Made by a program: the position numbers and the translations under genes
Notes under the pieces: generated by a model
Seen by the model: the letters and a program-made list of their open reading frames with translations, nothing else
Told to the model about the DNA's origin: nothing
The model's database searches: none
Shown: positions 37,768 to 46,892 of the stretch, one piece after another
How positions within the stretch are numbered: position 1 is the stretch's first letter
Layout: every line of letters begins with the position of its first letter
DNA from: Pedobacter sp. KBS0701
GTDB taxonomy: Bacteria > Bacteroidota > Bacteroidia > Sphingobacteriales > Sphingobacteriaceae
Reading direction: 5' to 3'
Assembly (NCBI RefSeq): GCF_005938645.2
Contig: NZ_CP042171.1
Coordinates: 3,286,001 to 3,350,000, forward strand
Length of the DNA stretch: 64,000 bases

Positions 37768-38333
37768 CATAATAGTTTGGAGTTGGGCGTTTGGCGTTTG
37801 GAGTCGATTAACCGATTAAAAAAATTAAACTCCAAATCAATATCTATTCATTATTTATTAAAGACGTACTGAACCTCTTAAACAGATCGCTTATCCTAAA
37901 GCTCCCAGCGTATGTACCTATCTCCGGCATTTGTTTTTAGGCATTATGCTAGCTTGCTCTAAAAATACGCAGGTTTTACCGAAGTACGCCTGTCTCCCGA
38001 TAGCAATCGGGACCAAGAGCCAGGAAAATCGAAAAAACAGTTGCAGCTCAGGTAAATTGGCACTGACAAACCTGAAGCGGAGTGAGTTTTCTGTCAGAAG
38101 GACCCCACAACCGTTCATCAACCACAACCCGACAGAAAACAAAGTGCCACTGTTTTTTCGATGTGCTAAGGCTACGCGCAAAAGGCTCATTGCTGGATCC
38201 GATAGCCATCGGATGACGAAGCGCTTTGACTACTTTGGCGCTCCAAAGTAGTATGCCCCCCGCGGCATAGAGCGGCAAGAAGCTTGTTATTAATAAATAA
38301 TGGCCCAATGACCATTGAACTAATGACCAATGA
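37768..38333. other. 566-bp gap dominated by inverted repeats
   Basis: No gene is supported; reading frames here follow the palindromes. It contains a hairpin cccgatagcaatcggg (37997-38012), the nested inverted repeat at 38028-38162 (separate entry), ccgatagccatcgg (about 38199-38212), the 22-base hairpin ctactttggcgctccaaagtag (38230-38251), and an ATGACCAATGACT-type low-complexity stretch just before the lysozyme stop. Confidence 0.7.
38028..38162. repeat. nested 135-bp inverted repeat
   Basis: Three arm pairs in register: atcgaaaaaacag (38028-38040) with its complement at 38150-38162; tggcact (38058-38064) with agtgcca (38143-38149); gttttctgtc (38086-38095) with gacagaaaac (38131-38140). 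The order suggests one long imperfect cruciform or RNA hairpin, similar in size to a miniature inverted-repeat element. Confidence 0.85.
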
Positions 38334-39230
38334 CTAATGAACCAACATTCGATCCAGCGCCAAACTATCACCATTAAAGGCATTAAAATCAACCACATGG
38401 CCAATACCATTAATTTTAGCTTTATCAGAATGCTGCCAAAATTTCCAGCGGCTTTTGTCCATCCTTAACTTTGGTTGATAATAATGGGCAATCCACAAAG
38501 GATAATCATCAAAATGATCGGCTAAATAATCTTCGTAAAATTTAAGCCCGGTATAAACAATCGGCCTTACCTTGGTTTTTATTTCTACATAATTGAGAAA
38601 ATCAGAAAGTTCTGCCCTCATTTTTAACGGTGAAACGCCATCTAAAGATTCAATATCCACAACTGGTGGTAAATCCCCTTTCTCAATATTTACCACTTGT
38701 AAGAAAAATTTAGCCTGCGTTTTACCATCCTTTTTTGGTCTGAAAAAGTGATAGGCCCCGCAAATAATCCCTGCTTTTGGGGCTTCGCGCCAATTGCGTT
38801 GAAAATAGGGATCAACCAGCATTAATCCCTCTGTGGCTTTGATAAAGGCAAAACGGATACTCACCTCATCTTCCTTCATTTCCTTTACTTTTTGCCAGTT
38901 TATTTTACCCTGATAGTAGGAAACATCAATTCCGTGAACCGTATATTTTTTAGGGATTTTGATGTTAAAACTTTCGTAGGTTCTGTAATTAGGGTCTTGC
39001 CCCCAGTCTTTAACCCAACGCCAGGTAGCCACAAAACTTCTTAATACATAGCCGTAATAAAATGGAGAGAGTAAAATCAATAGTAAACCAGCAATAACCA
39101 ACTTAAGCTGAATCGAAATACCAGCTTTCTTTTTTCTGCCTGTTGTGGATTTTCTGGTTACAGGCTTCATGGCGGCAGGTTTCCTGGCAACCGGACTTTT
39201 ATTTATTGGGGTTCTTTTATCTGGAGGCAT
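38334..39230 (-). CDS. GH25 lysozyme, membrane-anchored
   Basis: 298 residues. A basic cytoplasmic N-terminus (KRTPINKSPVARKPAAMKP...GRKKK) precedes one transmembrane helix at about 47-67 (LKLVIAGLLLILLSPFYYGYV). The GH25 domain begins HGIDVSYYQGKINW, with catalytic acids in the DVS, IKATEG and PPVVDIES segments, then YTGLKFYEDYL and LWIAHY. Such enzymes cleave the N-acetylmuramic acid-beta-1,4-N-acetylglucosamine bond. The anchor leaves the domain in the periplasm, suggesting cell-wall remodelling rather than lysis of other cells. It is a single gene with repeats on both sides. Confidence 0.92.
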   Translation of the reverse strand: MPPDKRTPINKSPVARKPAAMKPVTRKSTTGRKKKAGISIQLKLVIAGLLLILLSPFYYGYVLRSFVATWRWVKDWGQDPNYRTYESFNIKIPKKYTVHGIDVSYYQGKINWQKVKEMKEDEVSIRFAFIKATEGLMLVDPYFQRNWREAPKAGIICGAYHFFRPKKDGKTQAKFFLQVVNIEKGDLPPVVDIESLDGVSPLKMRAELSDFLNYVEIKTKVRPIVYTGLKFYEDYLADHFDDYPLWIAHYYQPKLRMDKSRWKFWQHSDKAKINGIGHVVDFNAFNGDSLALDRMLVH

Positions 39231-40672
39231 GGGTTATTAATGCCGCTAAGTTGAGGAAAATGTATGGAAATAAAAAAGGCGAGTTGCCCCGCCTTGAATG
39301 TTTTTAGCTTTTATTCTTAATGATGTTGATGAAACGTTTAGACTGAATTTCTACAAAAAGAAAGGGACCTTAGGTGACGGAGAACCGAAGCAAGACTGTG
39401 CTGAGGAGAAAAAATCTTTTTAACTGTCATTCTGAACGCAGTAAAGAGCCCGTAGGCTCTGCGAAGCAAATCTTTAGATCCAAAGATCCTTCGTACCTCA
39501 GGATGACAGAAAACAATAAGACAAGCCAGAGCGAGAGGCAAAGAATAGTGAGTGCATTAAGATTCCCGCATGCGCGAGAATGACGACCGTATTATAGCGA
39601 GCGCCTTAAACCCCTATCCGCCTATCGGCACCTTTCCCCTGAAAGGGAAAGAACTAAAAAACAAATTATCGCATCCTGCAATACGCACCTTGCTATATGC
39701 TCCATGCTATGCGGCCTGGGAGATAATGGAAAGATCCTTCGACTCCGCTCAGGATGACAAAAAACCAGAGGAAAATGCAAGGAGGATGAATTGATCGCGA
39801 TTGAAATAACGCGATAATTCCGATGCAATATGCTATCTACACCCTGCTATCTGGCCCTGCGAGATAATGGAAAAATCCTTCGACTCCGCTCAGGATGACA
39901 AAAACCGAAGGAAAATACAAGATAGATTAGGCTGCAAAAAATAGCGACCGCTTTAAGATTCCCGCCTGCGCGAGAATGACGATCGGATTAGAAAGTACAA
40001 AGATCTCTCCACTACGGTCGAGATGACGACCCGGCGTGTCCCTCATAGTTTCGGAGAAATAAATTTACGGATGCCTTTCTATGCTCCATGCTATCTGCAC
40101 CTCGCTATCCGGCATGGCAGATTTCCGCCGGAAAAAGCACGGAAATCTTTGCAGTCTCCCTCATAACGCCACAACCCAAGGCAGGATCAAAGCGGGAGCG
40201 GTGGGATAAGTAAGGGTAAGAGCCTCGATGCTGCCGCAAATGAGATTTACGTAGTTTTTTACAAGGAATTGCGTAGCAATCTTTTATACCGATAAAAACA
40301 ACATTATCAGATAAAAAACGATGCAAGCCTTGATTTTTGGTTACCTTTTTATCAAGAAAAAGGTAAAAGCCCTTCGGTGGCTAACCGAGGCAAGGCTGAG
40401 CAAAGGGCAAGAAAATAGCAACCGCATTAAGATTCCCGCCTGCGCGGGAATGACGACCGTATTATAGCGATCGCCTTAGCCTGCAATATGCTCCACGCTA
40501 TTCTACTCCATGCGATCTGCACCACGCTACCCGGCCTAGGATATGATGGAAGGAGATCCTTCGACTACGATCAGGAAGACAGAAAATAATGAAAAGTCTA
40601 AAGGGAAAGAATTAAATTAAGATGATTAAATAATACCTGGCTTTTGGTATTTTTACGGCATCTAAATACACC
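39231..40672. repeat. 1.4-kb gene-free array of REP-like palindromes
   Basis: No gene is supported. At least four recurring words alternate: ttaagattcccgc(a/c)tgcgcgagaatgacga (about 39558, 39953, 40430), atccttcgactccgctcaggatgaca (39734, 39874, variants at 39484 and 40558), ctctccactacggtcgagatgacgac (40007) and tgctccatgctat..gg(c)c (39698, 39825, 40080, 40485). Each palindromic unit ends in ATGACR. The order [gcgcgagaatgacgaccg - tatagcgagcgcc - tgctccatgc - atccttcgactccgc] repeats imperfectly every 250-450 bases. Confidence 0.8.
39271..39296 (-). terminator. orphan minus-strand terminator
   Basis: On the minus strand aaggcg / cgcctt is followed by tttttta. No minus-strand gene ends here: the nearest plausible upstream sequence is repeat array. 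It could end a small RNA or mark a lost gene; a 17-codon reading frame just upstream ends KRFINIIKNKS. Confidence 0.55.
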
Positions 40673-41899
40673 ATGTTCAAACTTATTTTCAACACTTATA
40701 AAACATCATTCAGCGGATTAAGCAGAGAAACCTGGCTTTTAAGTATTGTAATGATGTTTAACAGGTGTGGAAGCATGGCCGTTCCGTTTATGGGTTTGTA
40801 CGTTACCCAAAGCCTGCACCGGTCTGAAATGGATGCGGGCCTAATCATAACCTTATTTGGCATAGGCTCTATTTTAGGTTCTGCAACCGGAGGGAAACTA
40901 ACCGATATGATCGGTTTCAGACCGGTACAAATTCTCTCCTCCATTATTGGCGGCTTGTTGTTTATCTTATTCTCAACCATCAGCCATTTTTCTACCCTGT
41001 GTGTGCTGGCAGTAGTCATCAGTTTCTTTTCTGAAGCTTTCAGACCGGCCAATTTCACCGCTGTGGCCCACTATGCAAAAGAAAATACGATTACCCGCTC
41101 CTATTCATTAAACCGGCTGGCGGTTAATATTGGCTGGTCGGCCGGGATTAGTATGGCGGGGATCATAGCCTCCATTAATTACAAACTTTTGTTTATTGTG
41201 GAGGGATCGGTAAGTATACTGGTTGGACTTTCGATTTTGTTTTTACTACCTAAAGTGAAGGATTTTATTAAAAAAGCGAAGGAAACCCGCAGCACCATGG
41301 TGATTCTAAAACCTTGGGAAGATGTCTTTTACGTAAAATTTATTCTCTTAACTACCCTTTTTATTACCTGTGCCTTTTTAATGTTCAGGGTAGTACCGGT
41401 ATTTTTTAAAGAGGAATGGCATATTAACGAGTTTGCCATTGGGATTATTATTGGCTTAAACGGTGCCATCATCGCGCTGTTCGAAATGATTATGATCAAT
41501 AAGATTGAAAAGAAAAGATCGCCTATGTTTTTCATTGTTATTGGCTCCATTTTCTTTGCGGTGTCTTACCTGTTGTTAAGCGCACCGATTATTTTTCATC
41601 TGGTATCGGCCGTGTTCACCATTGTAACCTTCACGGTTGGCGAAATGTTTGTACTCCCGTTTATCAATACCGTTGTGATTAGCAGAAGCAACGAACACAA
41701 CCGTGGTTTATATGCAGCAGGTTATACGTTAAGCTGGTCTTGTGCACAGGTGGTAGGCCCGCTTGCGGGTTTTTATATAGCCAAACACCTGGGTTATAAC
41801 TGGCTCTGGTTTGGATTGGCCTGCATTTTATTGCTTTGTGCCTACGGTTTTAGCGTAATGGATAAACGCCAGCAACAAGCGGTATTAAAAACAGGTTAG
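40673..41899 (+). CDS. MFS transporter (12 transmembrane helices)
   Basis: 408 residues, twelve hydrophobic helices. The signature loop between helices 2 and 3 reads GGKLTDMIGFRPVQ (usual GxLaDrxGrkp). A charged central loop (PKVKDFIKKAKETRSTMVILKPWEDV) separates the halves. It resembles YdeE/MdtH-like drug and metabolite exporters, but the substrate cannot be inferred. It is transcribed alone, convergent with the GH43 gene. Upstream is the long repeat array. Confidence 0.87.
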   Translation: MFKLIFNTYKTSFSGLSRETWLLSIVMMFNRCGSMAVPFMGLYVTQSLHRSEMDAGLIITLFGIGSILGSATGGKLTDMIGFRPVQILSSIIGGLLFILFSTISHFSTLCVLAVVISFFSEAFRPANFTAVAHYAKENTITRSYSLNRLAVNIGWSAGISMAGIIASINYKLLFIVEGSVSILVGLSILFLLPKVKDFIKKAKETRSTMVILKPWEDVFYVKFILLTTLFITCAFLMFRVVPVFFKEEWHINEFAIGIIIGLNGAIIALFEMIMINKIEKKRSPMFFIVIGSIFFAVSYLLLSAPIIFHLVSAVFTIVTFTVGEMFVLPFINTVVISRSNEHNRGLYAAGYTLSWSCAQVVGPLAGFYIAKHLGYNWLWFGLACILLLCAYGFSVMDKRQQQAVLKTG

Positions 41900-41953
41900 T
41901 TTGCAGTTAACGATCTGCTAACTGTAAACTAAAACCTGCCCACAGAATTAAGA

Positions 41954-42934
41954 CTATTTAAATTTCTGTGCCTTAACGCCTTCTTTAGTAATTTTTACTG
42001 GTAAAATCATACCGTTTGCATCAAACTTCATTTCATCGATGCAGGTTTCGCGATGGTTTCCATCAGTTTCGGTTAATGGCCTGCGGTGATAAACAATATA
42101 ATATTTATTTTTTTTCTCGTTGATGATTAAAGAATGGTGCCCTGCCCCTCTTGCAATGGTCGCATCCTGCTGTAAAATTTTACCGACTCTTTTAAACGGA
42201 CCAAATGGCGAATCGCTTACCGCGTAAGCGACAGAGTAATCTGGTCCGGTCCAGCCACCTTCGCTCCACATGAAATAGTATTTACCATTTCTAATGAACA
42301 TATAAGGACCTTCCACATAATTATCGGGAGTGATTTCTTTAAAGATAGTTCCATCTTCAAAAGGTAAAAAGCCGGTAAAATCTTTATTCAGCTTTGCAAT
42401 ATTGCAGTGTTTCCATCCCCCATAAATTAAATAATACTGTCCGTCTTTATCTTTAAACACAAACTGATCAATAGGCTGTGCGCCGTTATGAAATTTATAT
42501 ACTAAAGGTTTGCCCAGATGGTCTTTATAAGGGCCTTCTGGTTTATCAGCAACGGCTACCCCAATTCCGCCGACTTCATTATCGCTCTGGATATCGTTAG
42601 CGCCGAAAAACAGATAATATTTTTTGTCTTTTTGCACGATTGCCGGTGCCCAGATGGCTTTGTTGGCCCACTTAACCGCAGCGGTATCTAAAACATGAGG
42701 ATGTTTTTTCCATTTCACCAAATCGTCAGAAGAAAAAGCATCCAAAAAAACCTGTTCTTTATATTTGGCCGAGTAGGTTGGATAAACCCAATATTTGTTG
42801 TTAAAAACAGCAGCTTCAGGGTCTGCATACCATCCAGGAAATATTGGATTTCCAGATTGCTTAATCGTTTTAGTATCCTGCGCAAAAGAAGTGAGCGCGG
42901 ATAAAAGTAAAACAGATGAGAATAAATATTTCAT
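41954..42934 (-). CDS. GH43 family glycoside hydrolase (arabinofuranosidase/xylosidase type)
   Basis: 326 residues with a signal peptide (LLSALTSFAQ). It forms a five-bladed propeller: YADPEAAVFNNKYWVYPTYS (catalytic base Asp in ADP), IWAPAIVQKDKKYYLFF, QPIDQFVFKDKDGQYYLIYGG (pKa-modulating Asp) and DNYVEGPYMFIRNGKYYFMWS (acid Glu in EGP), with RGAGHHSLI near the end carrying the metal-binding His. These features are diagnostic for GH43; the specificity (arabinose or xylose side chains) cannot be read from the sequence. It fits the plant-polysaccharide theme with the GH78 gene. Confidence 0.93.
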   Translation of the reverse strand: MKYLFSSVLLLSALTSFAQDTKTIKQSGNPIFPGWYADPEAAVFNNKYWVYPTYSAKYKEQVFLDAFSSDDLVKWKKHPHVLDTAAVKWANKAIWAPAIVQKDKKYYLFFGANDIQSDNEVGGIGVAVADKPEGPYKDHLGKPLVYKFHNGAQPIDQFVFKDKDGQYYLIYGGWKHCNIAKLNKDFTGFLPFEDGTIFKEITPDNYVEGPYMFIRNGKYYFMWSEGGWTGPDYSVAYAVSDSPFGPFKRVGKILQQDATIARGAGHHSLIINEKKNKYYIVYHRRPLTETDGNHRETCIDEMKFDANGMILPVKITKEGVKAQKFK

Positions 42935-43049
42935 GGGTACAATTTAGAAAAAAATCTGTGGTTTAAAAATTTGAGGTTCTTTTTAACCGTAAAGTATTTG
43001 AAGAAAAAAGGCGCAAAGAATACTAAGTTTCAAATTTCAGATTGATTTT
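42935..43049. other. short gap upstream of GH43
   Basis: Contains a ggcgcaaagaatactaag segment of the kind seen between many genes, and no clear promoter box for the GH43 gene. Confidence 0.4.
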
Positions 43050-44110
43050 CGGAAAGCAATGGCAGTGCCTGTCGGTTCCGATAACCCCGCTCCCGTTTCT
43101 GCTCCGATGAAGAATCGGGAGCATTCACTCAGATCGGGTTTAAGTGGCAAAACTGGTAGTACCATTTAAAGTTTTATGGCGAATGCAAGGAACAGGCTTT
43201 GCTCTGTAAAACAGGCCACTGTTAAATAAACCTGACAAAGCTAAATAGCCCGGAATGGAGCGCAGCGAAATGAGGACTATAAGCGAATGGCGGGACTACA
43301 GCGCCTATGAAAAACAGACCGTTCATTTTCAAAATGGCAAAAAAAATCCCTGCTTATAAAATAGGTAGGTCTCCGACTCCGCTCAGACTGACCATAAAAA
43401 TTAAATTTATTGAGTTGTTTTGGAAAGCAAAACATGTGGTATTTAGGATAAAGCAGCCCTGCCCTTCGTTCCAAATCCTCGGCCTCATGCTTCGGCCTGC
43501 GGGTTTTTCACTACGGTCAGGTTTAGGTGGCAGGGCTGGTAATACTATTTAAAGTTTATAGCGGATGCAGGAACAGGCTCTAGTTAGAAGAACAGACCGA
43601 TGTTAAATAAACCCGACAAAGCTAAATAGCCCGGAATGGAGAGAAACGAAATGAGGACTATAAGCGAATGGCGGGACTACAGGAGCTATGAAAACAGAAC
43701 GCTTGTTTTCAAAAAAAACTGCTTAATAAATTAGGCAGATCTTCGACTCCGCTCAGACTGACCATAAAAATTAAATTTATTGAGTTGTTTTGGAAAGCAA
43801 AACATGTGATATTTAGGATAAAGCAGCCCTGCCCTTCGTTCCAAATCCTCGGCCTCATGCTTCGGCCTGCGGGTTTTTCACTACGGTCAGGTTTAGGTGG
43901 CAGGGCTGGTAATACTATTTAAAGTTTATAGCGGATGCAGGAACAGGCTTTGCTTCGAAGAACGAACCGCAGTTAAATAAACCCGACAGCGCTAAATAGC
44001 TCGGAATGAAGTGCAACTAAATGAGGACTATGAGCGAATGGCGGAACTACAGCAGCTATGAAATACGGAACGTTCGTTTTCAATAAAAAACCTTCATATC
44101 CAACTGATCA
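43050..44110. repeat. three tandem copies of a ~370-bp non-coding element
   Basis: Units begin with ggaaagcaa at 43051, 43422 and 43792. Between the second and third copies, 43374-43579 and 43744-43949 (206 bp) differ at only one position (43439/43809), whereas the following 150 bases differ at roughly one in five. Each unit holds a long stem cagccctgcc / ggcagggctg around ctcatgcttcggcctg, then taaataaaccc, then gcgggactac and tatgaaaa. The first copy is strongly diverged in its hairpin (cccgctcccgttt ... aatcgggag). No reading frame is preserved across copies. Confidence 0.88.
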
Positions 44111-44199
44111 TGATCAAATAAAAACGCAACGAAGTTGAGTGTTCTACTAAAGATAGATTTCTCGACTACGCTGCGCTTTGCTCGAAATGACGGATTTTT
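44111..44199. repeat. REP-like unit before the M20 dipeptidase stop
   Basis: agatttctcgactacgctgcgctttgctcgaaatgacgg (about 44153-44191) forms an imperfect palindrome and ends in the same ATGACGR word as the 39-40 kb array. Confidence 0.65.
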
Positions 44200-45570
44200 T
44201 TATTTGCTTAGCTCTGCAAAATATTTGTGGAACAGTGGCAAAGTTTCTATTCCTTTATAATAATTGTAAATATCATATTTCTCATTTGGAGAGTGCAGCG
44301 CATCGCTATCTAAACCGAAGCCAAAAAGCACCGATTTAATTCCCAGTACATCTTCAAACAAGGCCACAATAGGAATACTGCCACCACCGCGTGTTGGAAT
44401 AGCTTTTTTACCAAAACTATCTTCAATCGCTTTTTCGGCTGCCTGATATGCAATACTATCAGTTGGGGTAACCACTGGTTCGCCACCATGGTGAGGCGTA
44501 ACTTTTACCTTTACATTTTTAGGTGCAATGCTTTCAAAATGTTTGGTAAAAATCTCAGCAATTTCTTCCGAGTTTTGATGCGGAACCAAACGCATAGAAA
44601 TTTTTGCATTGGCTTTACTAGGTAAAACGGTTTTTGCACCCTCGCCAATATAACCGCTCCAAATTCCGTTTACTTCTAAAGTTGGGCGTGTACCTGTACG
44701 CTCCAGGGTCGAATAACCTTTCTCACCCCAAACTTCTTCGATATCTAAATCCTTTTTGTATTCAGCTTCATCGTAAGGTGCAGAATTTAAGGCTTTTTTC
44801 TCCTCGTCTGTTAATTCTAGTACTTTATCATAAAAAGCAGGGATAGTAATGTGGTTATTTTCATCGTGTAATGAAGCAATCATTTTACAAAGAATAGTTG
44901 CCGGATTGGCCACTGCACCACCATAAACACCTGAGTGTAAATCGCGGTTCGGACCAACTACTTCAACTTCCATATAAGCTAAACCACGTAAGCCGGTTTC
45001 GATTGATGGATGTTCCATACTGATCATCGAGGTATCAGAAATTAAAACTACATCGGCTTTTAATCGATCTTTGTTTTCATTTACAAAAATACCCAGATTA
45101 GCAGACCCTACTTCCTCTTCACCTTCAATCATGAATTTAACGTTACAAGCCAAAGTATTGGTTTGCATCATCAGTTCGAAAGCTTTTACATGCATGTAAA
45201 ACTGGCCTTTATCATCGCAGGCGCCACGGGCATAAATTTTGCCATCGCGCACCGTTGGCTCGAAAGGTGGGGTATGCCAAAGTTCTAAGGGATCAGCAGG
45301 CTGAACATCATAGTGGCCATATATTAAAACAGTTGGTAAAGAAGCATCTATAATTTTTTCGCCGTACACAATCGGATAACCAGCTGTTGGACAGATCTCA
45401 ACCTGATCTGCGCCTGCATCCTTTAATTTCTGCGCAACATAATCGGCAGTTTTTAACACATCGCCTTTGTATTTCGGATCAGCACTAACCGATGGAAAAC
45501 GCAATAACTCAAACAACTCATCTAAAAAACGTTGTTTGTGCGTTTCTACATAATTTTTAATCTCTTGCAT
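44200..45570 (-). CDS. M20-family dipeptidase (CNDP-like)
   Basis: 456 residues, cytoplasmic (no signal). It has the M20 zinc-site residues: VLIYGHYDVQPADP (His and Asp), ARGACDDKGQ (bridging Asp), IEGEEEVGS (catalytic Glu and zinc Glu), ISDTSM (Asp) and a late His in DSDALHSPNEKYD. An inserted lid/dimerisation domain spans about 200-320 (DLHSGVYGGAVANPATIL). This is the carboxypeptidase G2/carnosinase-like branch, which hydrolyses dipeptides. The length is normal. The 3' end is next to the REP-like unit. Confidence 0.94.
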   Translation of the reverse strand: MQEIKNYVETHKQRFLDELFELLRFPSVSADPKYKGDVLKTADYVAQKLKDAGADQVEICPTAGYPIVYGEKIIDASLPTVLIYGHYDVQPADPLELWHTPPFEPTVRDGKIYARGACDDKGQFYMHVKAFELMMQTNTLACNVKFMIEGEEEVGSANLGIFVNENKDRLKADVVLISDTSMISMEHPSIETGLRGLAYMEVEVVGPNRDLHSGVYGGAVANPATILCKMIASLHDENNHITIPAFYDKVLELTDEEKKALNSAPYDEAEYKKDLDIEEVWGEKGYSTLERTGTRPTLEVNGIWSGYIGEGAKTVLPSKANAKISMRLVPHQNSEEIAEIFTKHFESIAPKNVKVKVTPHHGGEPVVTPTDSIAYQAAEKAIEDSFGKKAIPTRGGGSIPIVALFEDVLGIKSVLFGFGLDSDALHSPNEKYDIYNYYKGIETLPLFHKYFAELSK

Positions 45571-45859
45571 AACAAAATGAATTTGGACAAATATAGGCTT
45601 TACCAGATAAAAGGCACAGTAAAGGATTAAATTATCACCATGCCAGGCATAAAACTTTGCTTACAGATGATTACTGCGTTTAATTATTTTAAGCTCAAAA
45701 TCTTTGTGTTATCTTAAAACATAAAAACCGTCTTTTAACAGCTACAAAAAATAGTTTAATGTTTGTAAAAAAGAATAGTGTGGTATTTTTTATGTTTACT
45801 TTTTTGTAAATTGCGCCATTAAAAGATGTCCTTAAATCCTGTACGAAAGAATTTTAACA
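45571..45859. other. 289-bp divergent promoter region
   Basis: Separates the M20 dipeptidase (minus) from the SGNH hydrolase (plus). AT-rich; gtttacttttttgtaaattgc near 45795-45812 may hold the plus promoter (TAAATTG instead of TAnnTTTG). No repeats seen. Confidence 0.4.
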
Positions 45860-46837
45860 ATGAAGTTTAGCGCAAAAGTATTTCTATCTCTGCTGCTGCT
45901 TTTCGTTGTCCGCATTTCTTCTTTCGCTCAAGGAACACCTCCCCCAAATCGTGTAAGTTGCCCGGAAGCAGCCCAATATTATTCAAAAGACAGCATAAAT
46001 ATTGTAACCTTTGGAGCGAGCACAGTAGAGGGGGTAAAAGGCCTTGGTTTTCAAACCATTCTCCAAAACAATTTTACAAATTGTTATACGAATAAGACGG
46101 TAGATATTACCAATCATGGTATTGGGGGGCAGACTACTTTTCAGGGATTACTCCGGATTGATAACGCAATAGCCAATAGAACAGGTTTTATCGTGATTGA
46201 TATGGGGATTAATGATGCTCTTGCAATTGCTTCAGGCAAAGGAAGTATAGCCGAAACTGTTGCCAATATGCGGGTTTTAATTACGGCGGGTCTTAAACAG
46301 AAATTAATCCCGATTTTGTGTACGCTTCAGTTTGTTGATGATAGAACCATTAAAAGTTATGTTGCTGTAAATACGAACATCAGAAACCTGAATGCAGCAT
46401 ACCGAAAATTAGCAACAGAATATAAGATATACCTGGCTGATGTAAATGCGGCAATGAGACGTGATTTTTCACTCTATCAGGATCCATTTCATCCAAATGC
46501 ACGCGGTTACAGATTGGTGAGCTATGTTATTTTTGACACTATTAATAAAGCAATTTTTGATAAATTCCTGAAGTTTACTGTTACTCAGAATTATCCGAAC
46601 CCTGCCGCCATGCAAACATTTATTGATATCGTTTTGCCGGAAACGGATAAGATTAACGTTCAGATTTACGATTTAATGGGCCGGTTGGTTAAAACAGTAG
46701 TAAACGAATACCTTAACGTAGGAAAACACACTTTAGAAATAAACACCTCCGGTTTCGTTCCTGGCATTTATTTTTTCAAAATTTCTTCCGATTCCGGTCA
46801 ATACAATGCTGCAAAAAAGTTTATTGTAGCGCGGTAA
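45860..46837 (+). CDS. SGNH/GDSL hydrolase with T9SS C-terminal sorting domain
   Basis: 325 residues: signal peptide (LLLLFVVRISSFAQ); SGNH esterase/lipase domain at about 40-240 with block I VTFGASTVEG (Ser nucleophile), block II GIGGQTT, block III DMGINDA (Asn) and block V DPFHPNARGY (Asp and His); then a type A T9SS sorting domain of about 80 residues (NYPNPAAMQTFIDIVLP, VQIYDLMGRLVKTV, SGFVPGIYFFKIS, KKFIVAR). It is therefore exported through the type IX system and probably cleaved and attached to the surface or released. The likely substrate is an acetylated polysaccharide, judging from the family. Confidence 0.93.
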   Translation: MKFSAKVFLSLLLLFVVRISSFAQGTPPPNRVSCPEAAQYYSKDSINIVTFGASTVEGVKGLGFQTILQNNFTNCYTNKTVDITNHGIGGQTTFQGLLRIDNAIANRTGFIVIDMGINDALAIASGKGSIAETVANMRVLITAGLKQKLIPILCTLQFVDDRTIKSYVAVNTNIRNLNAAYRKLATEYKIYLADVNAAMRRDFSLYQDPFHPNARGYRLVSYVIFDTINKAIFDKFLKFTVTQNYPNPAAMQTFIDIVLPETDKINVQIYDLMGRLVKTVVNEYLNVGKHTLEINTSGFVPGIYFFKISSDSGQYNAAKKFIVAR

Positions 46838-46892
46838 CAAAAGCATTAAATATTAGTCAGATATTTGATTAATACGTGTTATCATTTTAATT

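Noticed and set aside
38048..38410. 120-residue minus-strand ORF before the lysozyme gene
   Set aside because: It follows the nested palindrome and overlaps the lysozyme 3' end in another frame; the translation is Trp-rich and has no domain pattern.
39338..39828. ORFs of 65-75 residues in the REP array
   Set aside because: Their sequence comes from the palindromes themselves (for example FCHPEVRR, FCHPERSRR), a familiar false product of such repeats.
43050..44110. CRISPR or tandem gene array
   Set aside because: Unit length of 370 bp is far too long, no spacers exist, and no frame is conserved across units.
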